Shown here: positions 8,099-16,194 of the stretch, one piece after another
Numbering within the stretch: position 1 is the stretch's first letter
Layout of the letters: every line of letters starts with the position of its first letter
Origin: JAMXLO01 sp963726125
Lineage (GTDB): Bacteria > Pseudomonadota > Alphaproteobacteria > Acetobacterales > Acetobacteraceae
Reading direction: 5' to 3'
NCBI GenBank assembly: GCA_963726125.1
Contig: CAVSBG010000020.1
Coordinates: 248,001 to 312,000, forward strand
Length of the DNA stretch: 64,000 nucleotides
Notes under the pieces: generated by a model
The model's database searches: none
What the model was told of the DNA's origin: nothing
Seen by the model: only the letters and a program-made list of their open reading frames with translations
Made by a program: the position numbers and the translations under genes

Positions 8099-8610
8099 CT
8101 AAGTCCTCCAGGCCAATCTCTGCCAATCGAATGTCCGGCCATCCAACGAACCGAGCGCAACCACAAACGCCAATCGCTCGTCCGCGGCCATACTGAACGC
8201 TACATCGAACGGCACCCCGTTGCGAACCAGATAAAGACAGTCAATCAGGTCGGGGTGCCGACTAAGTTTCCCGCGTTGTCAACCGATTTGGCTAGCGACT
8301 GTTCTGAGGGCTGGTGCAGTGAACTGGCGACGGCAGCTATCCCTGCATCCCCCAAACGACCTATCATCGCCTCGATCTGCGGCTCGTTGACCGGAGAAGG
8401 AAACGGTACGTCATCAATGGCGGCTACAGAACATGCAACTAACGCCATGCCTAGCCAGGGCTGGTTCTGCGCGAGCAACGGACCAGCCGCCTTGAAAAGT
8501 CGAAGGCGATCGAGCGCATGCAACCGACGAATCGTCAACCTCCTCCCTTGGTCATCAACGATAGTCTGGGTTGCCATTGCCGACGCCAGGATCACAGCTG
8601 AAGGTGTCAT
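8099..8610 (-). CDS. Tail assembly chaperone, long form by -1 frameshifting
   Basis: A predicted 170-aa fusion product. The first 115 residues are those of the short form. At codons GGA-AAC of the heptamer G-GGA-AAC the ribosome would slip back one base and continue as LSRHPDLIDCLYLVRNGVPF and on to QRLAWRT, ending at TAG (8099-8101). The 55-residue extension has normal protein character and no start codon of its own near the junction. Tailed phages commonly make two chaperone forms this way between the tube and tape-measure genes, as in lambda G/GT and P2 E/E'. The two forms bind tape measure and tube subunits during tail assembly. Confidence 0.8.
8245..8610 (-). CDS. Tail assembly chaperone, short form
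   Basis: The zero-frame product is 121 aa (MTPSAVILASAMATQTIVDD...NLVGTPT). It starts in an ATGA overlap with the tail tube gene, so the two are probably translationally coupled. It contains TIRRLHALDRLRLFKAAGPLLAQNQPWL, a pattern seen in phage tail chaperones. The last six codons lie beyond the slippery site and end at TGA. The gene's position between the tube and the tape-measure candidate, with the frameshift element, supports the call. Confidence 0.8.
   Translation of the reverse strand: MTPSAVILASAMATQTIVDDQGRRLTIRRLHALDRLRLFKAAGPLLAQNQPWLGMALVACSVAAIDDVPFPSPVNEPQIEAMIGRLGDAGIAAVASSLHQPSEQSLAKSVDNAGNLVGTPT
8266..8272 (-). promoter_or_regulatory. Programmed -1 frameshift slippery heptamer GGGAAAC
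   Basis: On the minus strand the codons read gcG-GGA-AAC, an exact X-XXY-YYZ heptamer in the correct phase for a -1 slip. The heptamer lies six codons before the zero-frame stop, and the -1 frame is open for 55 codons. Lambda uses the closely related GGGAAAG at the same place in its tail genes. I did not identify a definite downstream stimulatory structure. Confidence 0.82.
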
Positions 8611-9038
8611 CAGATCCGCCGACGCCTGGTCGCATAGTACTCAAGCTTTTGTCTCACACTGCTGTCCCCCTTCCAGGTACCTGCGTTGCTTAACTTGAAG
8701 GTTACGTTGTCATACTGGTATGTGGAGGTTGACCCGTCTGTTTCTGTAATATACTGATACATGGCGCCAGGACTTACAACTCCGCCGCCGAAATACTGCT
8801 GCTCGGCTAGCGCAATGAAATCGTCCACAATCGAACTGCCACGTTCAAGTTCGAAGCTGCCCTCCCAACCCTTAGGTAACTCAGTTCCAATTTGGGTGCC
8901 GTCCAATCGATCAACGCGGACGGAGTGTGTAATTTGCTGGCTCTCAAAGGATGTGACGTGCGTCAGGTCAACGCGCCCGTTGGGTCCGATCACAACCAAT
9001 TGCGTATCTCGACCTACGGAGAAAGTGGTCAATGACAT
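8610..9038 (-). CDS. Tail tube protein
   Basis: This 142-aa protein follows the sheath gene with a 12-base gap, the standard sheath-tube order. It reads TFSVGRDTQLVVIGPNGRVDLTHVTSFESQQITHSVRVDRLDG then KGWEGSFELERGSSIVDDFIALAEQQYFGG, a pattern typical of small phage tube proteins with a beta-sandwich and a short alpha helix. The end (SVRQKLEYYATRRRRI) is basic. The tube forms the inner channel through which DNA passes. Its stop codon overlaps the chaperone start. Confidence 0.8.
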   Translation of the reverse strand: MSLTTFSVGRDTQLVVIGPNGRVDLTHVTSFESQQITHSVRVDRLDGTQIGTELPKGWEGSFELERGSSIVDDFIALAEQQYFGGGVVSPGAMYQYITETDGSTSTYQYDNVTFKLSNAGTWKGDSSVRQKLEYYATRRRRI

Positions 9039-9050
9039 TTATATTACTCC

Positions 9051-10613
9051 TTATGCCGACTGACCGCCAGGCAGGGTCTGTCGCGATACCTGCACAGTTT
9101 GGCCGCCCTCAATGTTGACAATAAACTTTTCGTTTATAGCTTGGTATTGTACCTGGGCATCAGACTGCACGTACCCCAAATCGGTGCGGGAGAACGGGTT
9201 GTTGGACGTATCGCAAATGACGCTGAACGGAAGGCTCCCATCGGTACTACCCAACAAGCCCTGCCCCAGCATGTTTTGCAGGAACGCCAGCTGGGTTGCC
9301 CTTATATGTAAGAACAAGTCGGACGTTATGACCTGCCCTACATATTGTCCCATCCCCGCAGCAAGCGTTGCTGCAATATAGTTGGTAAGTCTGGTATAGT
9401 TGTCCCCATTTATTGCACCGTTGGACGATGAATTGTGTCCACCCCGCACACCCCAGAAGTTTCCACCTGGCTGTGGATTGGTGATGACATCTATCCCAGA
9501 ACTCAGCAGCGTCGATAGATCTGCGGAGGAATAGGTTGCTCTCTGTCCCGACCCCGGCGCGCCAGAGCTTTGGCTGCCAATAATATTGTACAGCTGCTTA
9601 TTTAGGCTCGACTGCTCGGGAGACAGATTAGCCAATCGACCGGCAGCAAGTCCTTGTGGAGATACCAAACGAACTGTGTCATTGACTTGATCCGACCACC
9701 AGAGCCAGTCACCAAACATCAGCTTCGCGGCGTAACTATCTAGGCCTGCCTCTTGTTTGACAGCGACGGCATTTTGTATGGTGTCACCCGAAGGCCCGGT
9801 GAGAATCATATACGTACCTTCTTCAAGACCGAAGCCCGCTTGCGGGGTCCAAAAGTCCGCATCGTCGGCATCCGACAACAAGGCAATACCACAACTTTGA
9901 CCGCGCAGCGCGTACATCCCCGTCCTGGGTTGAATATCCGAACCAATGAGCCCGGCAACGGCAACGCCGTCTGCCCCGTCCGAACCTGCTGTAGTCGATC
10001 CTAGAGCGAGCGCGAATGGGACCGGGGCTATGGTAGCGCCGCCCGCAGTCGCTACGACGAATTGTGAGGGTCCGCGTTGTGGTCCTTGACCGAGGTTCAC
10101 TGCATTCGCCAGAGATACCCAAAACGTAGCGCCCGCACCGGCAATATTGTCGAATACCTCCGGTTGGAGACCGGGTAGCGATACAGTGAGTCGCCAAGAG
10201 TTTGCCCGGGCGCCGGCTCCCAGGTTCAACATAACAAGGTTGCCCAGCGAACCCGTATACAGGGCTGTAAACATCACAGTGGTCCCTGGGACGACGATCT
10301 GCGCCGCTGTATCCGTATTGTCGGCCACTCGGACACAACGGAAGTCTTGCGCTCCCTGCTGCACCGCAGTGGCGACTTGTGTCCCCATGTCGTACTTGCG
10401 TGCAATTACAGGCCCGAAGGACCCCGCATAGTCGGCCATCGTTGCTATTATCACCGGATGACCAACCGGGCCCCACGATGCCGTTCCAACAACCCCAACA
10501 ATATTGGTAGGAACACCATTGAGAACGAGGTTTTGTGGGGGAACGATCTGAACGTACAGATCTGGGACCACCAGGGCAGTCGTATTGACGCTGCCCTGCT
10601 GAACAATTGGCAT
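9051..10613 (-). CDS. Tail sheath protein
   Basis: This 520-aa protein is the contractile sheath. Early residues (VPDLYVQIVPPQNLVLNGVPTNIVGVVGTASWGPVGHPVII) form the typical N-terminal handshake region. Middle parts include DGVAVAGLIGSDIQPRTGMYALRG and GPSGDTIQNAVAVKQEAGLDSYAAKLMFGDWLWW, and the C-terminal part has NPQPGGNFWGVRGGHN and NYIAATLAAGMGQYVGQV, all characteristic of sheath proteins. Length is in the normal range. It directly precedes the tube gene and makes clear that the phage is a myovirus type. Confidence 0.92.
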   Translation of the reverse strand: MPIVQQGSVNTTALVVPDLYVQIVPPQNLVLNGVPTNIVGVVGTASWGPVGHPVIIATMADYAGSFGPVIARKYDMGTQVATAVQQGAQDFRCVRVADNTDTAAQIVVPGTTVMFTALYTGSLGNLVMLNLGAGARANSWRLTVSLPGLQPEVFDNIAGAGATFWVSLANAVNLGQGPQRGPSQFVVATAGGATIAPVPFALALGSTTAGSDGADGVAVAGLIGSDIQPRTGMYALRGQSCGIALLSDADDADFWTPQAGFGLEEGTYMILTGPSGDTIQNAVAVKQEAGLDSYAAKLMFGDWLWWSDQVNDTVRLVSPQGLAAGRLANLSPEQSSLNKQLYNIIGSQSSGAPGSGQRATYSSADLSTLLSSGIDVITNPQPGGNFWGVRGGHNSSSNGAINGDNYTRLTNYIAATLAAGMGQYVGQVITSDLFLHIRATQLAFLQNMLGQGLLGSTDGSLPFSVICDTSNNPFSRTDLGYVQSDAQVQYQAINEKFIVNIEGGQTVQVSRQTLPGGQSA

Positions 10614-10619
10614 CCTAAT

Positions 10620-10763
10620 TCAACCTTCCTTGTTCGCCAAGGCAACTACGCGCACGACGAAACGGGCGTGTTCGCCGTTCAAGATTTGTGTTATGCGGAC
10701 CGCATCTTTCACGATGTCACCACGAGCAAAAGCCCCGAATTGCTTTATCACGACCAATTGCAT
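10620..10763 (-). CDS. Small 47-aa phage protein
   Basis: A complete short gene fills the gap before the sheath gene. It begins MQLVVIKQFGAFARGDIVKD, continues AVRITQILNGEHARFVVRVV and ends with TGA at 10620-10622, seven bases before the sheath start. AGGA lies 10 bases upstream of the ATG. The pattern of a short beta strand, FGAFARGDIV, and then an ILNGEHARFVVRV segment looks like a small family seen before sheath genes in other prophages. The function is unknown; a connector or sheath-linked role is only a guess. Confidence 0.65.
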   Translation of the reverse strand: MQLVVIKQFGAFARGDIVKDAVRITQILNGEHARFVVRVVALANKEG

Positions 10764-10780
10764 GTTCTGTTTGTCCTCAG

Positions 10781-11590
10781 TCAAACGTACGTAGATGCTG
10801 TATTAAGCACGAGCATGCCGAATATCATCGTTGGCTTAAAGACGGTTGATACGGTCGCATATTCCACGCAATATATTAGGTCCCGACGGTATAGCCTGGC
10901 GTTTTCAGACTGGTCGAACAGGGTTGTCCCCGCATATGTCAATCTGCCTGTTGTGCCATCTCCAAGCGAGATAAAGCTTGTGGTGCTTAGGAATTCGTCA
11001 ATAGCTATCGAAGTTGCATCACGCATAGCTGGTGTTGCGCACCAGCAGGTGACATGAAAGTCTCGCTCCTGCCGACGAACTTCCTGCTGCATCCATGCGT
11101 CAGCAACCACGCGTGCCTGTATTTTAGCTGCGCCCGCGACAACAACCGTCGCACCCGATTGATTTACGACCCAAGCGGCCCGCATGAGAGATGCAAGGTT
11201 GGCAGCAACAAGCTCTGGGGTATCACCCGACCGAATGCGGTAAGCATAGCTTAGACCGTCCGCCAGAATCCCGGCGACCTGGCCCGTGGTAGCCACACCT
11301 GTAATCGTTACGGCCGTCCCAACTACCGTCGCATATAGGACTGACGCCACTTGAGTCCCGGACCAGCGTGTTGCATAGCGTGTAGTGGAACGTCCGCCCC
11401 GAGCGCTCGGAAAGACTGTGACATTGATAGTTCCGATTGCCAGGTCCGCATCTAATGCTACCGAAATTGGCCATCCACGATAGACGCGGCAGTCGGGACC
11501 CGGTACGCTGCCTGCCTTCGGGCCATTTGGATAAAGCGCAACTGAAGCAGCATTGGCCAACGCAGTTTCGACATCCGACTCGTCCGCCAT
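10781..11590 (-). CDS. Phage protein of unknown function (head-tail region)
   Basis: This 269-aa protein starts at MADESDVETALANAASVALYPNG, in a TAATG overlap with the preceding gene and with AGGCGG upstream. Visible parts are DCRVYRGWPISVALDADLAIGTINVTVFPS, then GQVAGILADGLSYAYRIRSGDTPELVAANLASLMR, and a C-terminal beta-rich segment with RRQERDFHVTCWC. No catalytic motif is seen. Between head-completion genes and the sheath, such proteins often form the neck or tail terminator. I cannot choose between these. Confidence 0.6.
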   Translation of the reverse strand: MADESDVETALANAASVALYPNGPKAGSVPGPDCRVYRGWPISVALDADLAIGTINVTVFPSARGGRSTTRYATRWSGTQVASVLYATVVGTAVTITGVATTGQVAGILADGLSYAYRIRSGDTPELVAANLASLMRAAWVVNQSGATVVVAGAAKIQARVVADAWMQQEVRRQERDFHVTCWCATPAMRDATSIAIDEFLSTTSFISLGDGTTGRLTYAGTTLFDQSENARLYRRDLIYCVEYATVSTVFKPTMIFGMLVLNTASTYV

Positions 11591-12234
11591 TAAGTTGCCG
11601 CCTGCCGCGCGGCAATTCGCCACCCAAGATCGGTTAGTTCGGCACCTGCTACCACAGCATTTCTACCGAGGTCATCGCTAACCAAATCTCCAGTGCGTAA
11701 GATAACCTGCGCGAACGCCGGCAGCAATATCGTCCAATACGGGACCGGCATGTCGCTGGGCAAACGGGCATCGGGATGACTCCTGCCGGTTGAACCCATC
11801 ACACTGGCGGGCCAGTTCTCGAGCACTAGCGTGTTTGGGAGTATATTGGAGCCTCCGTAACTGTTCAGACCGGTGTCAGATGGAACAGCCTGTCGTGCGA
11901 TCGAGATACATCGATTGGTTTTAACACAAAGGATGGGAGCCAAAAGCTGCTGGGCGGCAATAAACCAGGTTCCTCGTTCTTGCGCTAGATAGTCACCGGG
12001 TTGCGTATAGGCCGCGTCAAAAATACCGTCCCACATGGCCTGTCCATAGCCGTTGGCGTGATCGAAGCGCCCATCTCGCGCGGTAAATGCCGCCTGCAAG
12101 CTGAGGAATCGGTTCATAGGCGTTAATGGATCGGATAGTGTAGAAGGCCGATAAGCGCTGGTGTCAACGCCAACAACTCGCGCCGCGGTGTTAAGGCCCC
12201 GGTATAGTCGATCCTGTAATTTCGTGGAATACAC
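11590..12234 (-). CDS. Phage neck/head-completion protein, function unknown
   Basis: This 214-aa protein begins MYSTKLQDRLYRGLNTAARVVG. It contains DYLAQERGTWFIAAQQLLAPILCVKTNRCISI, a segment that recurs in related prophages, and ends AELTDLGWRIAARQAAT. It is coded one base after the preceding gene and overlaps the next by one base, so it belongs to the structural operon. Position between head completion and sheath suggests a neck role. No enzymatic motif is visible. Confidence 0.55.
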   Translation of the reverse strand: MYSTKLQDRLYRGLNTAARVVGVDTSAYRPSTLSDPLTPMNRFLSLQAAFTARDGRFDHANGYGQAMWDGIFDAAYTQPGDYLAQERGTWFIAAQQLLAPILCVKTNRCISIARQAVPSDTGLNSYGGSNILPNTLVLENWPASVMGSTGRSHPDARLPSDMPVPYWTILLPAFAQVILRTGDLVSDDLGRNAVVAGAELTDLGWRIAARQAAT

Positions 12235-12235
12235 G

Positions 12236-12613
12236 TTACACTACCAATGATATGCTAGCGTTCCTAATGGAAGGACCGCTTGGGACACCAAAGAAGCCAC
12301 ATAGGCGGCGGCGCCAACCATCAAGTAGCCCGACCCGGTCACGCACTTCTTCACGATTCCGAGTCCATATAGCCGCCTGGTCCGTGTCAAGGTTCTCACT
12401 CGAGAGTGGCACGGCGTTCTCGAGGCTAACAAGAGTATCAAGGTAACGGCGTACGACCGCCAACTCGGATGCCGAAAGGTTATTCATACGAAATTCTAAG
12501 AGGCCATATGCCTGGAAAAAGCGCCAGTTTTGCATTGAGGCGTCCGAGGTGCCATAGGCCGGATACCCGCAGAAGCGTCGGATATCGGTTTTTTCGGCGT
12601 CTGTGAACCCCAC
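12236..12613 (-). CDS. Head completion / connector protein
   Basis: This 125-aa protein (GTG start that shares a base with the upstream TAG) begins MGFTDAEKTDIRRFCGYPAYG. It is helix-rich, with NNLSASELAVVRRYLDTLVSLENAVPL and QAAIWTRNREEVRDRVGLLDGWRRRLCGFFGVP. Small helical proteins at this position, after the capsid, usually act as head-tail adaptors that extend the portal. The family name is not known to me; the conserved start FTDAEK-x-DIRRFCGYP is characteristic of a phage set. Confidence 0.6.
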   Translation of the reverse strand: MGFTDAEKTDIRRFCGYPAYGTSDASMQNWRFFQAYGLLEFRMNNLSASELAVVRRYLDTLVSLENAVPLSSENLDTDQAAIWTRNREEVRDRVGLLDGWRRRLCGFFGVPSGPSIRNASISLVV

Positions 12614-12921
12614 TACACGAATGCCCCATCACCGCGTGAAAAAAGAACAGCGCCGCTTCCGGTCATTAATACCACAGCCGCGTAGCTCACCAGTGAACTG
12701 ATTGACAGCATTACCTTCTGATTAGCAATCACAGGCATATCCACCGTTGACGCCGACACGGAAGGATCGGCTCCAAATCGTACGTATGCGAGTGACGAAC
12801 TCGTATTCGTTACGACCACAGCGTCGCCTCCTCCGGACAGCATTGTGACGGCAGAGGATGTGCCTGCATTAACGGAGACTGTCCCGGTCGGTCGGAACGG
12901 TGTAATAGCGCCAACAGCCAT
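12613..12921 (-). CDS. Small capsid-associated (decoration-like) protein
   Basis: This 102-aa protein starts at MAVGAITPFRPTGTVSVNAG; the longer frame to 13059 overlaps the capsid gene and is rejected. It is nearly all beta strand and rich in Ser/Thr/Val/Ala (SVNAGTSSAVTMLSGGGDAVVVTNTSSSLAYVRFG). It follows the major capsid gene directly. A capsid decoration or head-surface role is possible but unproved. Confidence 0.55.
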   Translation of the reverse strand: MAVGAITPFRPTGTVSVNAGTSSAVTMLSGGGDAVVVTNTSSSLAYVRFGADPSVSASTVDMPVIANQKVMLSISSLVSYAAVVLMTGSGAVLFSRGDGAFV

Positions 12922-12941
12922 GTTTAATCGCCTCCGGCCAG

Positions 12942-14264
12942 TCAACCAATGTGCTCGACCATCGCCGCTCGCTTGAATGCGGCATTCGTAGAGGTCGGGA
13001 TGGTAGTCGGATTCGTGGTAGTATCGGACGGTGCGCAATATCCGCCTATCCAATACCACGATTGAGCAATGATCTGCTGTAAGCGATCAATTGGTTCGCG
13101 AGTTACCATGGCGACATCATCCACGACTGCGACGATTGAATCCTTTGGAGCGATATCGTCAGCCGCCATCCCAGCGAAGTCGCCCTCGATCAGCGCGCCT
13201 TGACCACAGACAATCGGCCGACGCACCATTAGTCCGGGCAATATGGGGTGCGGTTGTACGAAGGCTTCTGTTGTCGGAATGAATCGCAGGCCAAGGAAAT
13301 CGTTCGTCATACCCTGCCGGAATACTTGGTTTGCGGAGGTTGCTCCCTGGAATAATTGCTTGAAATCTGGGTCCGAGAATAATTGGCGGGCAGACACGGG
13401 ATCGAGATAGCAGTTGTAAGCCCCATCTATTTCTGGAACCGCATTCATGCGTAGTTTTGTCACTGCATCCAGAAGGTTGGACATCGTGAGAGTATCAGTT
13501 GCAGTCAGTGCTGTCGTCGTCGCTCTCTGCGATGGTCGCACGATCACCGATGCATTAGCCGCTATCACAGCGTTCCCCGCTGTGCCGTCTGAGACAGACA
13601 CGTTCCCTGACAAAGTGACGACCCCCGACGCGCCGTTGGGTGCCGTCGACACATTTGTTACGTCGGCTGTGGCTCCGATAAGTGTATATGTGTTGATGCC
13701 AATAGCTACAGTAAGGGGATTTGTAACACTCACTGCTTGTTGTACACCATAAACGAAAGCATTCTGAAATCCACGAATGTCGTCTATCGCCACCGCAGTG
13801 CCTGCATTACCCAACGTGGTTCGCACACGCGTGTTCCCACCAAAGTAGCTGCTGAACAATGCATTGCGAGCCAGCTCATCGAGACTCCGTGCAGCCTGTT
13901 CGCCGTTGGCATAGGCATTCTGGAGAAATTGGGAAGCAATCCCAACACGGGAGGTCACCATATTTAGATCGGTCGTTGCCGCATAGTGGTTAATCGTAAG
14001 GGTGTACTGTTCTACTCCCCAACCCATCGGTGTAAGACCGTTGTCAAAGTTTGTGTTGATGCTGGGCTGCAGCGGTGTTGTGACGCTGGGCCTCAGTCCC
14101 ACACGGGTCTTCGTTACCGTCTCACCAATGCCTACAGCGATCTGCACACGATCGGCGCACGCCCTATAGCCCAGGCGCGATTTCAGCGCCTGTTCAAATT
14201 CACGCTCCAAAAAGCCTTGCTGAATGATTGGCTGCAAGGCCAATGGGAAGTTTTGAATACCCAT
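12942..14264 (-). CDS. Major capsid protein
   Basis: This 440-aa protein follows the scaffold gene and precedes head completion genes. Early residues (LALQPIIQQGFLEREFEQALKSRLGYRACADR) resemble an N-arm and first E-loop; RVGIASQFLQNAYANGEQAARSLDELARNALF forms a long spine helix. Residues about 165-235 are a Gly/Thr/Val/Asn-rich beta insertion (TYTLIGATADVTNVST...GTAGNAVIAANASVIV) set inside the helical core, like an Ig-like or P22-type insertion domain. The C-terminal half carries the axial-domain-like segments. An HK97-like fold is inferred from position and layout. Confidence 0.85.
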   Translation of the reverse strand: MGIQNFPLALQPIIQQGFLEREFEQALKSRLGYRACADRVQIAVGIGETVTKTRVGLRPSVTTPLQPSINTNFDNGLTPMGWGVEQYTLTINHYAATTDLNMVTSRVGIASQFLQNAYANGEQAARSLDELARNALFSSYFGGNTRVRTTLGNAGTAVAIDDIRGFQNAFVYGVQQAVSVTNPLTVAIGINTYTLIGATADVTNVSTAPNGASGVVTLSGNVSVSDGTAGNAVIAANASVIVRPSQRATTTALTATDTLTMSNLLDAVTKLRMNAVPEIDGAYNCYLDPVSARQLFSDPDFKQLFQGATSANQVFRQGMTNDFLGLRFIPTTEAFVQPHPILPGLMVRRPIVCGQGALIEGDFAGMAADDIAPKDSIVAVVDDVAMVTREPIDRLQQIIAQSWYWIGGYCAPSDTTTNPTTIPTSTNAAFKRAAMVEHIG

Positions 14265-14336
14265 CTTAGATCCCCTTAGGTGAAGTTCGTCAGAGGCACT
14301 GCCGAGAATGCATGTCGCGGTCGTCGTCTACAGTAT

Positions 14337-14750
14337 TTAGAGTTTTTGCTTTATTATCTTGGCACGTGCCTCTTTGTATTCTTGCTCGGTCATATCGATT
14401 ACCAGTTTTCGTTCCATGGGCAATTGTGCTGGTGGTAGACTGACTGCGCTGGAGGAGGACGTCATACCGAACAGCCATGGCTTGTCGTGTTTGAGCTGTG
14501 CTATTAGCCTCCCTGCATTTACCAACTGGCCCTCGGGTGTAAACTCTGCTTGCGTTGCATCCAGCAGTTTCAGCCCATCCAAATCCACAATACCCGCGCG
14601 AACCGCCTCAGTTTTCAGCTCAGCGTGCTTAACGCGCTCCTTAGCTAGTTGTTCTGTCCGCACCAACTCCAGTTGGAGTTGTTCTACTTGTGCCAAGAGT
14701 AAAATGGAGTCGTTGGCACTTGGCTCTGGTGGGACAATATTTTCTGACAT
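14337..14750 (-). CDS. Phage scaffolding protein
   Basis: This 137-aa protein is highly charged and helical, with a coiled-coil stretch at residues 17-50 (LLLAQVEQLQLELVRTEQLAKERVKHAELKTEAV) and a helix-rich C-terminus rich in Lys (EYKEARAKIIKQKL). Size, charge and place between portal and major capsid genes fit an internal scaffold that shapes the procapsid and is then expelled. It lies next to the portal stop codon. No protease motif is visible, so capsid maturation by a separate protease is not evident here. Confidence 0.75.
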   Translation of the reverse strand: MSENIVPPEPSANDSILLLAQVEQLQLELVRTEQLAKERVKHAELKTEAVRAGIVDLDGLKLLDATQAEFTPEGQLVNAGRLIAQLKHDKPWLFGMTSSSSAVSLPPAQLPMERKLVIDMTEQEYKEARAKIIKQKL

Positions 14751-16169
14751 TCAATCGGTCCTGTCCGCAGTTAGGTCGGCATGAACGCGTTCCAACTCGG
14801 CCGACACGTCCTCTATGTCGTACGTGTCGGCAATCGCCTTGACAGCACTTTCGTGGCTGATAAGGCCAGCATCTACTAGGGTCCGCAGTGTTTGGGCGTC
14901 CCGCTGCCGATCGTCGGCTGTCAGCGGGTACCAGCGCGGCCAGTTGAGCGAAAGTCGGGCGTTGGCATCCATGGGCAGAACCTCACGACCCATAACCTTG
15001 AGACGATAAATCACGGACGCTCGCAGCACCATGCGGGCGAGTGACAGCAGAGCGCCTTCGCCATAACTTATGCGCAAATTGTCGGCAAGCCACACCAATC
15101 CCTGGTTCATCAACTCGAGCGCGCGGCCCGACTGAGCGGCCGTCAGTCGGTCGGCATTGGCCCGGTTTCCATGTACGCTTTCTAGCGCCAGCTCTCGTAA
15201 CGTCCGGACGTATTCGATAACAGCTGCGGCTGCTGTGCCACCAATCTCCAGGAGCTTCGCATCACCTTTCTCACTGACCACGAGAGCGTTTCCCGCTCCC
15301 TTTACAATTTCGCTGTCGGCGGTCGCCGGCTCCTTTATCAGCAACGTAGGGTCGCTGCTGTACTTTAAACCTCTGCCAGCTTGACTTAGCTGATAATCGA
15401 TTTCGATCTGCGTCTCAATGGCACCCTGGAAGGTACAGGCTCCTTCCGCATCGTCGCCAGTGGACGACGCGCCAGGGAGATTTCGGATCCAAACTATTGG
15501 AACAAATCCCAACCCATGTTTGACACTGCGTGCCGCGTCTACCATCAATTCACAATCGCCAATTACTTGGGCCGGCACAAACCAAGTCTCATCTTCAGTG
15601 GTCCATGCTCGCGTGAACCACCAATCGGACGCTGGCCCAGCGATGTCGTAACCAAGCGACGTTAATACAGCGCCCGTTACCTTGTATTGCTCGGTGACGC
15701 GCACGAGCATATCAGGCTCCTGCGGATCCCACTCAGGTGTCAGATAGGTCGTATCCATAATGTTGAAAAAAGTGCGCCCCCGAAGCACTCGCAACAGAAT
15801 TGCCACCGAGCCGACGGCACCGCGCATCGCCGCTTCGGTCATCGTCAGGTTCAGATGAGTTTCCTTGACCACGTCTGAAAGGAGGGTGCGGACCATTCGG
15901 TCTGGACTATTTATCGTCGGAAAATGCCCTTCGCTGAAAAGCAACGATACGCTGTCCTCAACTACAATACGGCACAGTGCGTAACGAACACTGGGGCGAC
16001 GGCTCCGCAACGGGATGTATTCGCCGCCGGCCCCGCGTTCCTCGTGAAATTGGTACGGCAACACGTCGTAAAAGTTCCCATTTATGACACTATTTAGTAT
16101 GTTTAACTTCCTGACGCGCGGCGGATACTGCGGATCGTGCGGGACTAGATTGCATATCGTCTCAAACAT
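14751..16169 (-). CDS. Portal protein
   Basis: This 472-aa protein has the portal layout. The N-terminal region reads RKLNILNSVINGNFYDVLPYQF; the core includes ALCRIVVEDSVSLLFSEGHFP, AAMRGAVGSVAILLRV and WDPQEPDMLVRVTEQY. Around residues 255-285 lies GDDAEGACTFQGAIETQIEIDYQLSQAGRGLKY, and later RTLRELALESVHGNRANADRLTAAQSGRALELM, typical of the stem and clip. The C-terminal crown is helical (SHESAVKAIADTYDIEDVSAELERV). It resembles SPP1 gp6-like portals. The portal is the dodecameric DNA gate of the head. Confidence 0.88.
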   Translation of the reverse strand: MFETICNLVPHDPQYPPRVRKLNILNSVINGNFYDVLPYQFHEERGAGGEYIPLRSRRPSVRYALCRIVVEDSVSLLFSEGHFPTINSPDRMVRTLLSDVVKETHLNLTMTEAAMRGAVGSVAILLRVLRGRTFFNIMDTTYLTPEWDPQEPDMLVRVTEQYKVTGAVLTSLGYDIAGPASDWWFTRAWTTEDETWFVPAQVIGDCELMVDAARSVKHGLGFVPIVWIRNLPGASSTGDDAEGACTFQGAIETQIEIDYQLSQAGRGLKYSSDPTLLIKEPATADSEIVKGAGNALVVSEKGDAKLLEIGGTAAAAVIEYVRTLRELALESVHGNRANADRLTAAQSGRALELMNQGLVWLADNLRISYGEGALLSLARMVLRASVIYRLKVMGREVLPMDANARLSLNWPRWYPLTADDRQRDAQTLRTLVDAGLISHESAVKAIADTYDIEDVSAELERVHADLTADRTD

Positions 16170-16194
16170 CTGGACGTGACTCTTCCTCGATCAG

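Noticed and set aside
10347..11057. 236-aa plus-strand open frame across the sheath and neck genes
   Set aside because: It covers parts of three minus-strand phage genes, including the small gene at 10620-10763, and breaks the otherwise uniform gene direction. No domain is seen.
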